This document shows, in pieces, positions 32,321 through 43,935 of a stretch of DNA of 64,000 nucleotides. The notes below the pieces were generated by a model. That model was not told the origin of the DNA. It did no database searches and worked only from the letters and a program-made list of their open reading frames with translations. Made by a program: the position numbers and the translations under genes. Source of the stretch: Hexactinellida sp. DTS-2022 (Eukaryota > Porifera > Hexactinellida); assembly GCA_028753945.1 (NCBI GenBank), contig JAPNXP010000001.1, positions 15,242,501 through 15,306,500 on the forward strand, written 5' to 3'. How positions within the stretch are numbered: the first letter of the stretch is position 1; every line of letters begins with the position of its first letter.

Positions 32321-34560
32321 CTAAGCTAAATGATTGTCGGAGGCCCTACCCAATGAGTTTTATAGGGGTTTAATAAAATCCCGGTTAGAGGAAGCAATGA
32401 TAGTAATGTCGCTTAAAAAATGAGGCGAATACAATAGAAAATGAAGGCTAAGTACTGAAAAGAGAGGATTAACACCTCTTCCTAAATACAAGTTTGTAAC
32501 GCCCAGTCGCCCCTACTTATGAAAGCAATAATATGTACAGGCTACACAGTATCAATTAAGGGTAATCTGTATTGATATTCGGGCGTTCACGGTGAATCTC
32601 AGAATTGCATAATTTACTACTAGGAATACTCTAGATGAGATAGAGATTGACTTCTATGATTTTTTTTTTCTTAATTTTCAATCAAGATGGTGTTTTTTAA
32701 TAAAATAAGACATCGACTTCCTTATATGGGCATGACATTTTTTCAAAATTGTTGAATCTTTTTGAATTTTTGAACATATTATTATGAGACTATTTCCTCT
32801 CAGTAATAATTTTTATTTTATTTATTTTTGCAGAAGAAACGATGCTAAAGGGCATTTTTTCAAAATAATCATAAAACGCAGTCGTGCACTAAACTATCGT
32901 TATAAAATGTTAGAAGAAAATTTTTTCAATTCTAGTTCAAGGGTCTGAGGATGCATCATGTGTTACCCCAGAGAAATTTTTTGACTTTCTGATTATTATT
33001 TTTGGTTTTATAAGCATTCTAAGGCTGCGGCCCACGAATTTTTCCGAATTTCAACATCAAAAGAGGTGATAAAATTCTACACTGCCATATATTGTTCCCA
33101 GAATTAAAAATTTCGGAATCTACAGGTCAAAATATACAGGTTCACGTCAAAAAGTTCAGGAATATGTCAAAAATTAGGAAATTAGGGGCATAAAAGAATA
33201 TGAAGGGTATGCAAGTACCCGGTGATCATATATTACTGTGGGAAATTGGACAGCAGAATAATTCTGTTATTCTTCATAAAAATGCGCCAGCTTCTTATCT
33301 ATGCGTAGCATTTGTTTTCAACACTTTTACAATAATATATCATGAGTTATGACCAATTTATGACTATGGTTTTGTCTGTTTTGTCATATTTTCACACCTC
33401 AAGGCCCTCAAATATACAATAAAGTATTATATAAAACACCAATTTGGTAATACAAATATGGAAATAGCATTTGCGCACAAAATGAGACGTTACACAACAC
33501 GATCCAATCATTATTCGATAAGTTATGGACTTTTGGGCCACAGAAGGGGGCAAAAAATCTGACATTTCACACCTGTTGATATTTCAGAAACGCTTTGAGA
33601 TAAAATGATCATAGGCATTAGAAAATACTGTAAATACCTGACTTTCTATACGTTTATAATACATTTTAGGACTCTAGGTGTCACACTTTTTAACATGACC
33701 ATATATGGTAATTTGATGTGCCCAATTTTGATGACGAAGCAAATTTTGTAACTCTTGATCTCTGGACAGCAGAGACTAGCTCTAAAATTCTAGTCACATC
33801 ATGATACTATTTCTTACTCATTGGATAAACTTTTGAGATTATATTATAATTCGAATGATGTGTTCTGATTTCAAATGCCCAAATATGGTGGTGTCAAAGT
33901 GGCAATATGTTAAAAAGCTGACAAAAATCCAACTTCTGATCCAAATGAGATAGAGCTTAGCTCTAAATTTCTAAAAATAGTCTAATTCAATTTCAAATGA
34001 CATTATCTATTTTATGCAGTTTAGGAACTCCTTTTCCTCGCACTTTCATATTCTGGACTCAGCCACTTCGACACAAATTAATTAAATGCTAATTATGAAG
34101 GTGTAAAAAAAGACCATTTGGGCATATGGATGTAAAAAAGAGAATTTTTATTCTAGAAAGTCAAACTTTTTTTTAAAATGCTCAGTATATGTAGGCGCAT
34201 GTTTTAAAAGCGGGCAGTTTTGGCAATATAATACAAAAAAATTGAATTAGTATACTTTTAATGAAAAATAGTGGTTTTTTTTTGACCAATTTCACAAAAA
34301 TGACAATAACATAGAGTAGATTAAAGAAAAAGCATATTTCGGTTCGATTTAAAACATTGAGTATTGACTCAGGTATATTTTATAATTGACATGTTTCGCG
34401 CTAAAAACTAACATAAAAATTTTTTGTAAATATTTGGCTAGTATGGATTAGGCCTATATTGACATTGTCTAGTTCATAACTAAGGATATATACATAGTAG
34501 AACTCTAATATTTTCAGGGATATCTTAGATATATTAGTACTATCCAAAAACGCAATAAAA
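32321..34560. repeat. Long AT-rich region related to the 57.75-59.3-kb element
   Basis: No coding region found. Parts of 33650-34020 resemble 58170-58520 (CCAATTTTGATGACG, then GAGCTTAGCTCTAAATT). The region is therefore an old relative of the transposon at 57753-59323. Boundaries not found. Confidence 0.45.
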
Positions 34561-34809
34561 ACATTAGGTCGTCGGGTGTCAAAATATCAGTACAGAGCAC
34601 CCTTAAGTGGGCTCGGGCAGCAATACAGTTACTTAAAACCTTGCATGTTGATGCAAGGTTTCTTTTTACGAACCTTTTGGCGAGTAGATTCTTCTATGAT
34701 GTCATTGAAAGTTAATTGCCGCAATTTGTCACTTTCAATCATAGACTCCTGGAACGTCGCGATCTCGGTATTTAAACTTGAGTCTGAGAGGCTCCAATTT
34801 AAAATTGAG

Positions 34810-35255
34810 AAAAGCATTAGGTTTCCGGTTTCCAGATGTGATTTTTGGCATATAGGGGTAACTTTTGGCACCCGTCAACAATTTTAGGTTTTCACTCAAA
34901 ATTTCTTACACCTCGACAAGTTATGACGTCATTGTCACATTTCGAGAACCCTGAAAAGTCACTTAATTAATCGCACATAATTCGCGAACTCTAAGAGATA
35001 AAATCTGAAAATTTAATTAATAGAACATGGACATTAATGATGCGGACACGTTGGTCACACCAGATTGCCAATATGCTATCTCATTATCGCATGATGACGT
35101 AATCACTAAAATTTCACATTGTTAAATTTGACTATTTAGGCCTATTTCCGCTGTATAATCAATGTTAGAAGTATATAAACCACACACCAACCGCGAAGCG
35201 GTTGGTGTGTGGTTGGGTTCTGCCGCAAAGCGGCCTAGCAAGCGAGCCGCGCTAG
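34810..35255 (+). mobile_element. Helitron-like element B, second copy (3' part)
   Basis: Collinear with 7590-8009 from TTTTTGGCATATAGGGG to the end GCCGCGCTAG before T. It includes the AACCGCGAAGCGGTT hairpin. Upstream of about 34814 the two copies differ, so the 5' part is either another element or captured sequence. Confidence 0.6.
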
Positions 35256-35354
35256 TATGTATAGATATACTGACATACTGTAGCATCAATCTGTTACTTT
35301 ACAAGTACATATTAAGTAATAAATTATCTTATAAACACAAGTGGATATAATTAG

Positions 35355-35777
35355 CCACTCTACTATGCGGTCTGGACCGTCCAGAAAAAGTCAGTGACGG
35401 TCTGGACCTGTCCATTACATTGCCGGACCGCTGCATCTGAATTAGATTTGTCGGACACAGACCGCAAGGACTCTCCTCCAGCCAGTATCCGCGAGGGAGA
35501 TTTGGACCCAAAGTGCGTCAACTCCGGTAACCCAGTCTTCACGTGTCGGCCCCCCCCTCCCGCCTCCCCGGCACTCGCGCCCACCGAAGACCCCTCCCAG
35601 AAGCCCCGCCCCTTCTACCAGACTAGCTCCAGCAGGTACGGCGTCTCGGGCCCCAGCGACGAGATGCTCCCTCTCACCTACCACGGGAAATCCAACAAGT
35701 TCTCGGAGCACCTCATGAATGCAGGCATGTATCGGAACAACTCTCTCAACACGGCCACTGACAAGAGTCCCTTCTAG
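35355..35777 (+). CDS. PIERCE-like ciliary microtubule inner protein, 3' exon
   Basis: GC-rich frame ending at the TAG at 35775-35777, open back to 35355 but without an ATG, so the 5' exon is missing or lies upstream across an unseen splice site. The C-terminal 90 residues carry the pattern of the Piercer-of-microtubule-wall family (PIERCE1/PIERCE2): GNPVFTC, then FYQTSSSRYG, LTYHGKSNKFSEHL and GMYRNNSLNTATDKSPF. In other animals these small proteins sit inside the doublet microtubules of motile cilia and link A- and B-tubules. That role fits a ciliated or flagellated animal. The base composition differs strongly from the surrounding AT-rich repeats, supporting a real coding exon. Recognition is from the motif pattern only. 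Confidence 0.65.
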   Translation, partial: PLYYAVWTVQKKSVTVWTCPLHCRTAASELDLSDTDRKDSPPASIREGDLDPKCVNSGNPVFTCRPPPPASPALAPTEDPSQKPRPFYQTSSSRYGVSGPSDEMLPLTYHGKSNKFSEHLMNAGMYRNNSLNTATDKSPF

Positions 35778-36810
35778 CCACACACTGCAGTACTGTATGC
35801 ACCGACTAACCACTTATTCTCCCTGCTATTGGTACTGCATTAACGTATCCATAGTATTTGTATTGTATATACGGCAGGATTGTCGTGGGAAGGGTACTTT
35901 ATTCCCACAGGATATCTGTGGGAATTCCCAGTAGTAAACCATTTCCAATATATTTATATATTGAATCCCACGGCAACGCGATGCATGCATTTATCAGAAT
36001 TTTGATATATTTGAAGTTTTGCGTTTTGCCCGAATAAATTTTTTAGGTTCCTTAATTGTTCCATTGAATGTTTATGCAATGCCGGTATACAAACTTTTTG
36101 CTAATTGCAGCCAGCGGGCAACTAACATCCCATATGTAGTAAGATAAATAAAGTATTTATTAATTAACTAATTTACTCTACCTAGCTGCTCCCCAGTATG
36201 TAACATGTTTGTCCAGCATTGGATAAGGCCGCCTAAAGCATTTCCGTATGAACTTTGTACCTCTAAAGCCTGAGTTTTCAATTCTTCTCGCAGAGGCAGA
36301 TATCTCCATTACGTATCCTTATTTACTCAAATAATAGTCCATACGGGCAGTGGCGTGGCCAGGGTGCGCACTTGGGAAACAGGCCTCATCCAAAAAAATT
36401 GTCCCGCCAAATTGTCCACTAGTATATTACTATAGTGCGGAAATGCCGCACCCATAATTTACAGTGCAGCTAAAATTCATTATATCCTAGGCTATTATTC
36501 GAGTGAAAATACGGTACGTATATATTCCAATACATAATACGTCTCTAGACAAGTGCATCGTGCTGTATAAACCATGGCTTGTATTTGTGTGACAGTCTAC
36601 TCCAGTTATAACGAAGTCGAATGTATCAAAATATCGCTTTAATATAACGAGTTATTTATGTTCTCCCAATCTAGTGTTTTAGCGAACTAAATGAAACGGT
36701 CCCTTTGACTTCGTTATAGCGAGCAGTTCATTTTGTTTACAAACTGACACATTACAATGTCCCAAATAAATATTTTTATGTGAATATTTGTCAATTCTGA
36801 GATCATAATA
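35778..36810. other. Non-coding interval
   Basis: Contains AATAAA at about 36147 (usable polyadenylation signal for the upstream exon) and a weak inverted pair, ATAACGAAGTC / GACTTCGTTAT, at 36611 and 36708. No gene seen. Confidence 0.5.
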
Positions 36811-37515
36811 ATTAACGAGTGTTATCTTAGCAGCGGATTCAGCAGCGGATTCGCAAACCTCACTTTTAGGCTAATAACTCAAAAAGTATAAGTTGCACAT
36901 GAAAAGTGATCACATTATCGGGAAGAGAAAAGTTGGGACAACCCATATATAATCCCAAAATGTCAAAATTCCTGAAGATGACTTAGCAATTTTCGCTCAA
37001 ATTTAGACCTCGGTTTTTCCATAATAACTCAAAAATTATTCATTTTATAAAATTTTCCTTTTAACCACATATATATCTCACTTGGGACATCGTGTCATCT
37101 AAATTTCAAAACAAAATATTCATTTTTGAAAAAATATTTTTAACATAAATTTCACTAAAATAAATTTCATGATCTTATCGGCGGATTCGCAGACCTCACG
37201 TTTATGCTAATAATTCAAAAAGTTTACGCTGTACGTGAAAAAATTTCACATCAGCGGAAAGATGAGAGTTGGGACAACCCATATATAATCCAAAAATGTC
37301 AAAATTCCTTAAGATGACTCAGCAATTTTCGCTCAAATTTAGACCTCGGTTTTTCCATAAAAACTCAAAAACTATTCATTTTATCAAATTTTCCTTTTAA
37401 CCACATATATATCTCACTTGGGACATCGTGTCATCTAAATTTCAAAACAAAATATTTATTTTTGAAAAAATATTTTTAACATAAATTTCACTAAAATCGG
37501 CTTACAATGATGATT
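36811..37515. repeat. Left long inverted repeat, tandemly duplicated
   Basis: Two adjacent copies of about 340 bp, each running from GCGGATTCGCA-GACCTCAC to AACATAAATTTCACTAAAAT. The first copy is almost identical to the right repeat; the second is more diverged except at its inner end. Confidence 0.85.
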
Positions 37516-37552
37516 TCCAATATCCATAATGTTGGATATGTTGTCAGAGCAT

Positions 37553-37722
37553 CCTTATATGTAGACCGTCTAGAAATTGACGGTCTATAAAAGCCCATAC
37601 AAATAAGCCAAAAATTTGTAGACCGTCTATAAATTCTGTAGACCACTTGCCCTGCTTTTTATGGGTAATACTAATGTATAGGGAATAAAACCTGGTCTAT
37701 TTCTAGACGGTCTACATATAAG
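37553..37722. mobile_element. 170-bp MITE
   Basis: Inverted ends CTTATATGTAGACCGTCTAG and CTAGACGGTCTACATATAAG, with an internal repetition of TAGACCGTCTA. No coding capacity. Between 37723 and 39090 I see no recognisable gene. A short frame at 37997-38230 has no motif support. A GGCC-repeat of 17 bp lies at 38978. Confidence 0.8.
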
Positions 37723-39091
37723 ATATCTCATGTTGTCAACTCTAATAATACTATTGATAAGAATGTATTTGATATGCGTCACAGTGTTCACAGGAATTAA
37801 AGTTTTTGGTACCTCTGTAGAATAATTAATGACTGCATTCCTAATTATATCAAGGATTAGTGATTACTTTCTGTGAACACGATTGCAATACCTTACATAA
37901 TACAAACACTTCATATACAAATATATTTGGAATGCAATACTCATTAAGAGAATAGAATCAGACATATAAACAATATTATGGTTAATTAATACAACAATGT
38001 TAGGTATTTTAAGCATCTCCAGGTTTTTCCAATTCCATAATCTGCGTAACTTCTATCTGAATGATTTTACTTGTGGCCATGTTCCTTCTCTCCAAATATA
38101 CGTATTTGCCTTTAAAGAGGGTGAATCTCATATAAATATAAAGCAACATATTATCTCAGAATATGACTTGCCAAAACGAGTGCATGATATTAAAATGGTG
38201 ACAAATATTAGTAATGTTTATATGAGATAAGAAAGATCGAGATAACCAAAGTTATTCTAAAAAAAACCCCTCACAGACGGGATGGGAGTGTGCTCCTTCT
38301 GATTACACTTCCCCAATGTTTAATTTAACTAGAATTTCAATATTCAAATTACATTTCATCTTAGTGTAATACAATTTAATTAATGTTTGAATTGTGAAGA
38401 CTTCAAATGTTTAATTAAATTAATTAAAGATTAATTATTACAAATAGAAATTAGGAATACGTGCTAGTATTTACGTTACTATCTTGAATAATAAAATGAC
38501 ATCATCATCATCAACTTGTAAAATATTCCAACTTCCAAGTGTTTTCATTGCACTTGTATGAAACACATATTCACTTACAAACTAATTAATAACAGTCATT
38601 ATCTAGCAGATAGTAGGCTTATGTAATACTATGTTCTATAATCTATAGTATTCAGTATACTATAGAGTAATTACAATATGGAGAAGATGGCTGATTTATG
38701 TAAATACTCGTTAATAAAACCTAGAGTTGGTTAGCGACCTATTCATTTTAATTGATAAATAGAAAGAACATCCTTAGGAGAATACAACCTCTATAATTTC
38801 AATTGATAATTCGAATTATTAAAGAGTCACTGGACCAGAATACAAATTTCGATATAACTGACGAACAAAAGCGAAATTGAGAATTCGGGCTTCGAGGTGA
38901 TCATCTTCAGGAAATTCTATATCTCCTGTCCAAATTTTAAATCTCTATCCCTTATGGTTTAGTCAGACCATCGCGTACGGCCGGCCGGCCGGCCGGAAGT
39001 CCGACAGAGGTAAATTCAATAGTGTGCACTTATAGTATAAAACTATAGTAGGACCGTACGTTTTTTACTAGAAGAAGCACACTAAAAATAA

Positions 39092-40294
39092 TTAACTATT
39101 ATTTTCGAATTTAACAGAAATAATTGGTTCATAATGATTCCCAATATTTCGTATATATATCCCATTTGGGGTTGGCGCCTTCATTAACTCTTCAAAAGTT
39201 GATCCATTCCATTCCATTCCACTTAGCAAAAATTCACCACAGATTTCCTCACTAAACATGGATTGTTCAACTATGACTTCATTACGGTACCAGAGTACTG
39301 TCATCTTCTGATGGCACTAGCAATTTGGACTCAGGGATATTAGAGGTAATAACAATTTCAGGTTGCGGGTCATCGGTAGATGACAATACCGGGACTTGTT
39401 GATTTGAAGAAGAAGAGGTATGATGCAATTTTAGACACAGAGATTCATGAAATGAGCTTAAAGTATCTGATCTTTCTCGACACGATATAATAAAGCTAGT
39501 GAATAAATCTAGTTGTTGGACTGTGATAGCTATATATGAATTCCCGAATAGCTCTAATATCCTACAACTAATGTTTTCAACTAAAATCCATGCTTCCACT
39601 AAGTTACAATTTCGCCTAATTAGTCGAATCCATTGCATTGACTCCATTAGACAGCAACTAAACTTTTTCGACTGGTCGTGGAGTTTGTCATCCACTAGCA
39701 TGAACTCACCACTAACAAGCGGACACTCTAAGCTGAAAAATTTCATTGCATCTAACCATAGACTATTATTACAGTTAATGAATGACCAAAAATGGCTATC
39801 AGTCCTCCCTGTTTGGAGAGGAGGAGAAGCTATCTTAGACATGAGACCGTAAAGCTGGCAGTCATCGCAACCAGATGCCAATAAACCTAACAAACTGTTA
39901 TTCGTTACGTCTCGCTGTAAACTAGGAAAACTGAAATCGATTTCATCCAAACTCCTCTTACTGAGTTCTATAGTGTCAGGATATGAGCTAGCAGATACTA
40001 ACTGAGTACTGATATGCTCTACTGCCAATTGGGATACATCATTGGTAATGATAGACTTACGAGAACTGATCATTTGCTTAACGAGATGCTGAAAGTTTCC
40101 TCTATTCAATCTCCATTTGGAGCTGAGAGAATCGCGCTTAGTAGCCTTGTTTTTTCCAAAAAGAATAATTGATAATTTTCCCCAGACAGTTTTGGCTTAT
40201 GTTTGTCTCCTTTGTTCAAAGCATCTCTTACGCTATCGAAGCTTTCATAGCCGAGTTTCTGGAGAGCTTCCACGAATTGCTCTATTGAAGTCAT
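39092..40294 (-). CDS. Unrecognised minus-strand ORF cluster inside the long-TIR unit
   Basis: Three overlapping frames: MTSIEQFVEALQKLGYESF (40294-40106), a 270-residue frame (to 39282) that has no ATG of its own, and a 70-residue frame (39304-39092). A GTAAGA donor after TTCGATAGC (about 40231) and an acceptor TTTCAG before CATCTCG (about 40092) are in matching phase and would join the first two. The long frame has no motif that I recognise and is serine-rich at its end. The last frame ends IYIRNIGNHYEPIISV, which faintly resembles the His-containing end of OTU-type cysteine proteases; this is weak. The product may be the element's own protein or a passenger. A degenerate gene is also possible. 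Confidence 0.4.
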
Positions 40295-40338
40295 TACTAG
40301 ATGAAATTATTATTATTATTTTAATTAATCAATACATA

Positions 40339-40818
40339 CAGTACCCGGACAAAAGTATTCGACCACCCAACATTTTCCCATTGAAAATAGTACTATAGTA
40401 GGCCTAATAATGATGTTCAATGTATGAAAACTTTATGAGATATTGTTATTTTGAATTCAGATTCGTATTCTACGCAATCGAATTACCCATTGTAGATGCT
40501 CCCAATTGATCACATATTAATTCGGTTGAAAATTATCATCAAATGGCAACATGTGCCACCAGTTCCCATCTCTCCCATAGTGGCAATTTGCAAAAAGTGG
40601 TGCATAGTGGCACAGGAAGATAATTTTTACCCAAATCAAAAAGGGATTGAATTGAAAGCGCCTACAATTGTTAATTCGAATGTGCAGAATACGAATATGT
40701 AATCGAAATAGCAATATCTCATGTAATTTTAAAACACCATCTTCCATTGTTAACCCCACTATAGTACTATTTTCAATGGGAAAATGTTGGGTGGTCGAAT
40801 ACTTTTGTCTGGGTAGTG
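40339..40818. mobile_element. Tc1/mariner-like MITE
   Basis: Ends CAGTACCCGGACAAAAG and its near-complement CTTTTGTCTGGGTAGTG, flanked by TA. The inverted similarity continues inward with interruptions for well over 100 bp (CCACCCAACATTTTCCCATT against AATGGGAAAATGTTGGGTGG). Apparent frames across it are not genes. Confidence 0.8.
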
Positions 40819-40834
40819 TACATATATACTACTA

Positions 40835-41008
40835 CAGTAGAACCTCGTTAGTACGAACACGTTTAATTAATACGAATTTTCGGATAAGAAGAACAGTTCC
40901 ACAAAATCAGGTCCCAACAATGGCGATTGAATGGGTATTACTCCGGTTAATACGAACTCCGGATAAAGCGAACAAATTTTTATCGTCCGTTGGTATCGAC
41001 TGCATATA
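40835..41008 (-). mobile_element. pogo-like MITE
   Basis: Starts CAGTAGAACCTCGTTAGTAC after TA. Internally it matches the reverse complement of the MITE at 46791-46960 (TGAATGGGTATTACTCCG, CGAACTCCGGATAAAGCGAA). The other end is degenerate. Confidence 0.7.
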
Positions 41009-41499
41009 GTAATTATATTAGTATTCGAGGCCAGCGGTATTTCCTTCCGCCGGCCTTGGGCATCAAAACCTTGAAGGCCACGTTATTGTAAATTAAATTT
41101 TAGATCTGATCATTCAAAATGTAGTGGTAAAAATATCGGTCCGGCCATGGCCTGCCCTGGTATTATTAAAATAAATAAAAAAGTAGCTAAAAGGCAAATA
41201 AAATAAATAACTCACTTGAATTGGAAGAATCGACTTAGAGGAATAAAGAAGAGAGCAGAAATTGAAATGAGAAGAAAATGGAAATGAGAAATATGCTGTA
41301 AAGTCAAAAAGATCTTTGAAAAAAAAGTGAAAAGTGTTTTGAAAAAATGAAAAAAAATGAGGAAAATCAAGTAGAAGAAAGGCAGTGTACCATTTATAGT
41401 GAGAAATAATTGAATTATAAACAAAGGATATAATAAATTCTGATCAATAGTTATTAGACAACATATTCTGCATTGTGAATACAGGATAGGTATACTAAT

Positions 41500-41863
41500 C
41501 ATCATTGTAAGCCGATTTTAGTGAAATTTATGTTAAAAATATTTTTTCAAAAATGAATATTTTGTTTTGAAATTTAGATGACACGAAGTCCCAAGTGAGA
41601 TATATATGTGGTTAAAAGGAAAATTTTATAAAATGAATAATTTTTGAGTTATTATGGAAAAACCGAGGTCTAAATTTGAGCGAAAATTGCTAAGTCATCT
41701 TCAGGAATTTGACATTTTGGGATTATATATGGGTTGTCCCAACTTTTCTCTTCCCGATAATGTGATCACTTTTCATGTGCAACTTATACTTTTTGAGTTA
41801 TTAGCCTAAAAGTGAGGTTTGCGAATCCGCTGCTGAATCCGCTGCTAAGATAACACTCGTTAA
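41500..41863. repeat. Right long inverted repeat
   Basis: Reverse complement of the left repeat. It ends only 27 bp before the start codon of NHL gene 2, so it supplies most of that gene's upstream region. Bases 41009-41499 are an A-rich stretch with no gene. Confidence 0.85.
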
Positions 41864-41889
41864 TAATTACTGAAACTAACGAGTGTAGA

Positions 41890-43125
41890 ATGGCAACTGA
41901 GTTTGTAGCGGACATGCGAGAAGAGACAGCCAGAGAGCTGAAACGAATTCGAGGGGAAGTGGTGATAGCGAAAGAGGAGTTGCGAGTCCGATTCGAGTAT
42001 TATTTCCAAGTGCTACGTGGCAGACACCTCGAACTGGTGGCACAGCTGGATGAAGTGGTCCGTGTGGCAGAGACACAAGTGGAGGATAGACAGGTTAAGC
42101 TGAATCAATTGAAAGTGACCAAAGCTGATGCGTCACACAATCTCCAACACAATGAGCTCAATGAGACTCTAGTAAATGTGTCCCGAGAGTTGGACGAGAA
42201 GATACGGGGACTAGAGGCGACGGTGGATCGGATTCCATCTGTGTGGCTCGAGTGGCATGACGGGTGGTTGGAAGGTGGCATGGCTGGATTGTGTCGCTTG
42301 TGTGAGGGTGTATCCTACGTGAATAGACACATCCCAGTGTGGTCTGGTGTCAATAGAGGAGAGGGACAGAAGAAAATAAAACATCCTTCTGGTCTGTCAA
42401 TAGACAGAGACAATGGAGATATTTATGTGTGTGATACATGGGCTCACAGGATTCAGGTGTTTAGCAAAGAAGGGAATTATTCGAGAACGATTACACAAAC
42501 TGGTTTGACTGGTTCTAATTCCATAGCTGTCTCACTCCATCATCTGTTTGTCAGCTGTGTTAGTCCATTTAATATCTGCAAGCTGGATAAAGTGTCTGGG
42601 GACATTCTGTGTCGTGTTGAAACAGAGGATGCCATGCGTGGTCTGTCAGTTCACACAGACACACTGTATGTAGGAATGTGGGAAACTAATAGCATATTTA
42701 ATTTCAGTGTTGAGGATTTGCGGTCTGTCGATAAGACTCCACTTAACTCTCCACATATAACAGAGACAACTAGGCTATGGGACCTAAAATTAACTCCCTC
42801 TCAATTTATAGTCCTGTTCGATTGGTGTCCCTATCCTGTCCAATCATTTTCCAGAGATGGAAACCTAATGCATTTGATCGTGTCACAGGAACAGCTGATT
42901 GAACCTTATTATTTCTGTCTGGACAGACACAGGAATATTATAGTTAGTCACTATGGAGCTCATAATATTAAAGTGTTCAACAGAGAGGGACAGCTTGTCA
43001 GTACCATGGGACACGAAGGGACAGGACCTGGAGAGTTCCAATATCCTCAAGGCATAGACATCAACAAGGAGGGACTTGTTGTTGTTGTTGATCGGAAAGA
43101 TTCTCACAAACTGCAATTTTTTTAG
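41890..43125 (+). CDS. Coiled-coil/NHL-repeat protein 2 (diverged)
   Basis: 411 residues, the same length and layout as the other three, but much diverged in sequence. The coiled coil (about 5-125) contains EETARELKRIRGEVVIAKEE. The propeller from about 150 includes KKIKHPSGLSIDRDNGDIYV, then PYYFCLDRHRNIIVSHYGAH and the final QYPQGIDINKEGLVVVV. The frame is intact and the ATG at 41890 is the first in frame. No RING, B-box, signal peptide or membrane segment is seen. Equal length despite divergence argues for constraint. A solitary pogo-like end (43270-43307) lies downstream. Function unknown; a cytosolic scaffold role would fit the architecture, but that is inference. Confidence 0.85.
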   Translation: MATEFVADMREETARELKRIRGEVVIAKEELRVRFEYYFQVLRGRHLELVAQLDEVVRVAETQVEDRQVKLNQLKVTKADASHNLQHNELNETLVNVSRELDEKIRGLEATVDRIPSVWLEWHDGWLEGGMAGLCRLCEGVSYVNRHIPVWSGVNRGEGQKKIKHPSGLSIDRDNGDIYVCDTWAHRIQVFSKEGNYSRTITQTGLTGSNSIAVSLHHLFVSCVSPFNICKLDKVSGDILCRVETEDAMRGLSVHTDTLYVGMWETNSIFNFSVEDLRSVDKTPLNSPHITETTRLWDLKLTPSQFIVLFDWCPYPVQSFSRDGNLMHLIVSQEQLIEPYYFCLDRHRNIIVSHYGAHNIKVFNREGQLVSTMGHEGTGPGEFQYPQGIDINKEGLVVVVDRKDSHKLQFF

Positions 43126-43930
43126 ATATTATTATTCACAAACTTTTTATTTTTATTCCATTATTTTCTTCAATATTTTAGTGTAGATGCATGTTTTCGA
43201 TACTTCTAATATTGTTTGTTTGTAGAACACCAACATCAACTTGTATTTTTTTGAATACCTGAAATATACTTCGTATTAACCGTGTCCGTACTAACGAGGT
43301 TCTACTGTATTGTACCAGTATAGTTTGAATCCAAAATTAATTTCCAAGAGGGTGACGACTTGTGGGAAATAGCGCAGTCCATTACAGATCAACTCCTAAA
43401 ATTATTCTAGACAGAATTGAAATTCTTCATAGATTTAAAGCAGTATTCTGTAATTATCTTGTATATGGGGTATTGTGGGTGGTAAATTCAAGTAATGCGT
43501 CTTAAAGGTAAACTACCAACCACCAAAATATAGTGCCTTCCAAGAAACATGCTGTCGGCACAGCTGTAATTTTAGATTTTTTAGCTCCTAGTTGATTTCT
43601 ATAATTCTATTTGTTGTAATACTCACCTCCGAAAAGCAACAATGCAGTACAATATGATAATTGGGTGACTACAAACTATTTGTGATTATAACAGAGTAAT
43701 TATTAAACTAGTTACGAATTTAGATTGCTGGATTGTAAGAAATATCACATTTCAATTGTGGCTGACATTTGAAACCATTGGTTGTAATATTTTGATTACA
43801 AAAGTGTCGAATATTTGGTGGCGCACTTGTCGCTAAGTAAATTGAGAATGCAGAAGTTCGTTATAAATAAGAATTGTGTGTCAATAATTAGAATTAGAAC
43901 ACATTACACAAATTGATCTTCGTTTCTTAT
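43126..43930. other. Non-coding interval with two repeat fragments
   Basis: 43270-43307 is a single pogo-like MITE end (complement of CAGTAGAACCTCGTTAGTAC) followed by TA. 43520-43575 is a partial copy of the 502-620 hairpin repeat. Nothing else recognised. Confidence 0.6.
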
Positions 43931-43935
43931 TGATA

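Larger units (their letters stand above)
36811..41863 (-). mobile_element. 5-kb unit bounded by long inverted repeats, unrecognised type
   Basis: The left end (TTAACGAGTGTTATCTTAGC, 36812 onward) and right end (its complement, finishing near 41863) match for about 350 bp, with stretches of 70-80 bp identical. On the left the repeat is duplicated in tandem (36811-37170 and 37175-37515). The inner border AAAATCGGCTTACAATGATG of the second left copy also occurs at the inner border of the right copy (41500). The interior holds MITEs and an unrecognised minus-strand ORF cluster (39092-40294). Target duplications are not evident, so transposon status is inferred from the repeats. Confidence 0.55.

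Noticed and set aside
35442..35813. Minus-strand ORF opposite the PIERCE-like exon
   Set aside because: It is a shadow of the GC-rich coding exon; the plus-strand frame carries the conserved pattern.
37997..38230. 78-codon plus-strand frame inside the long-TIR unit
   Set aside because: No motif, no flanking signals, and AT-rich composition equal to the surroundings.
40835..43307. A composite pogo-like transposon carrying NHL gene 2
   Set aside because: Matching 38-40-bp ends lie at 40835 and 43307, but 40835-41008 is by itself a full-length MITE homologous to the one at 46791-46960, and the pair would overlap the long inverted repeats at 36811-41863 in a non-nested way. More likely the right end is an isolated fragment.
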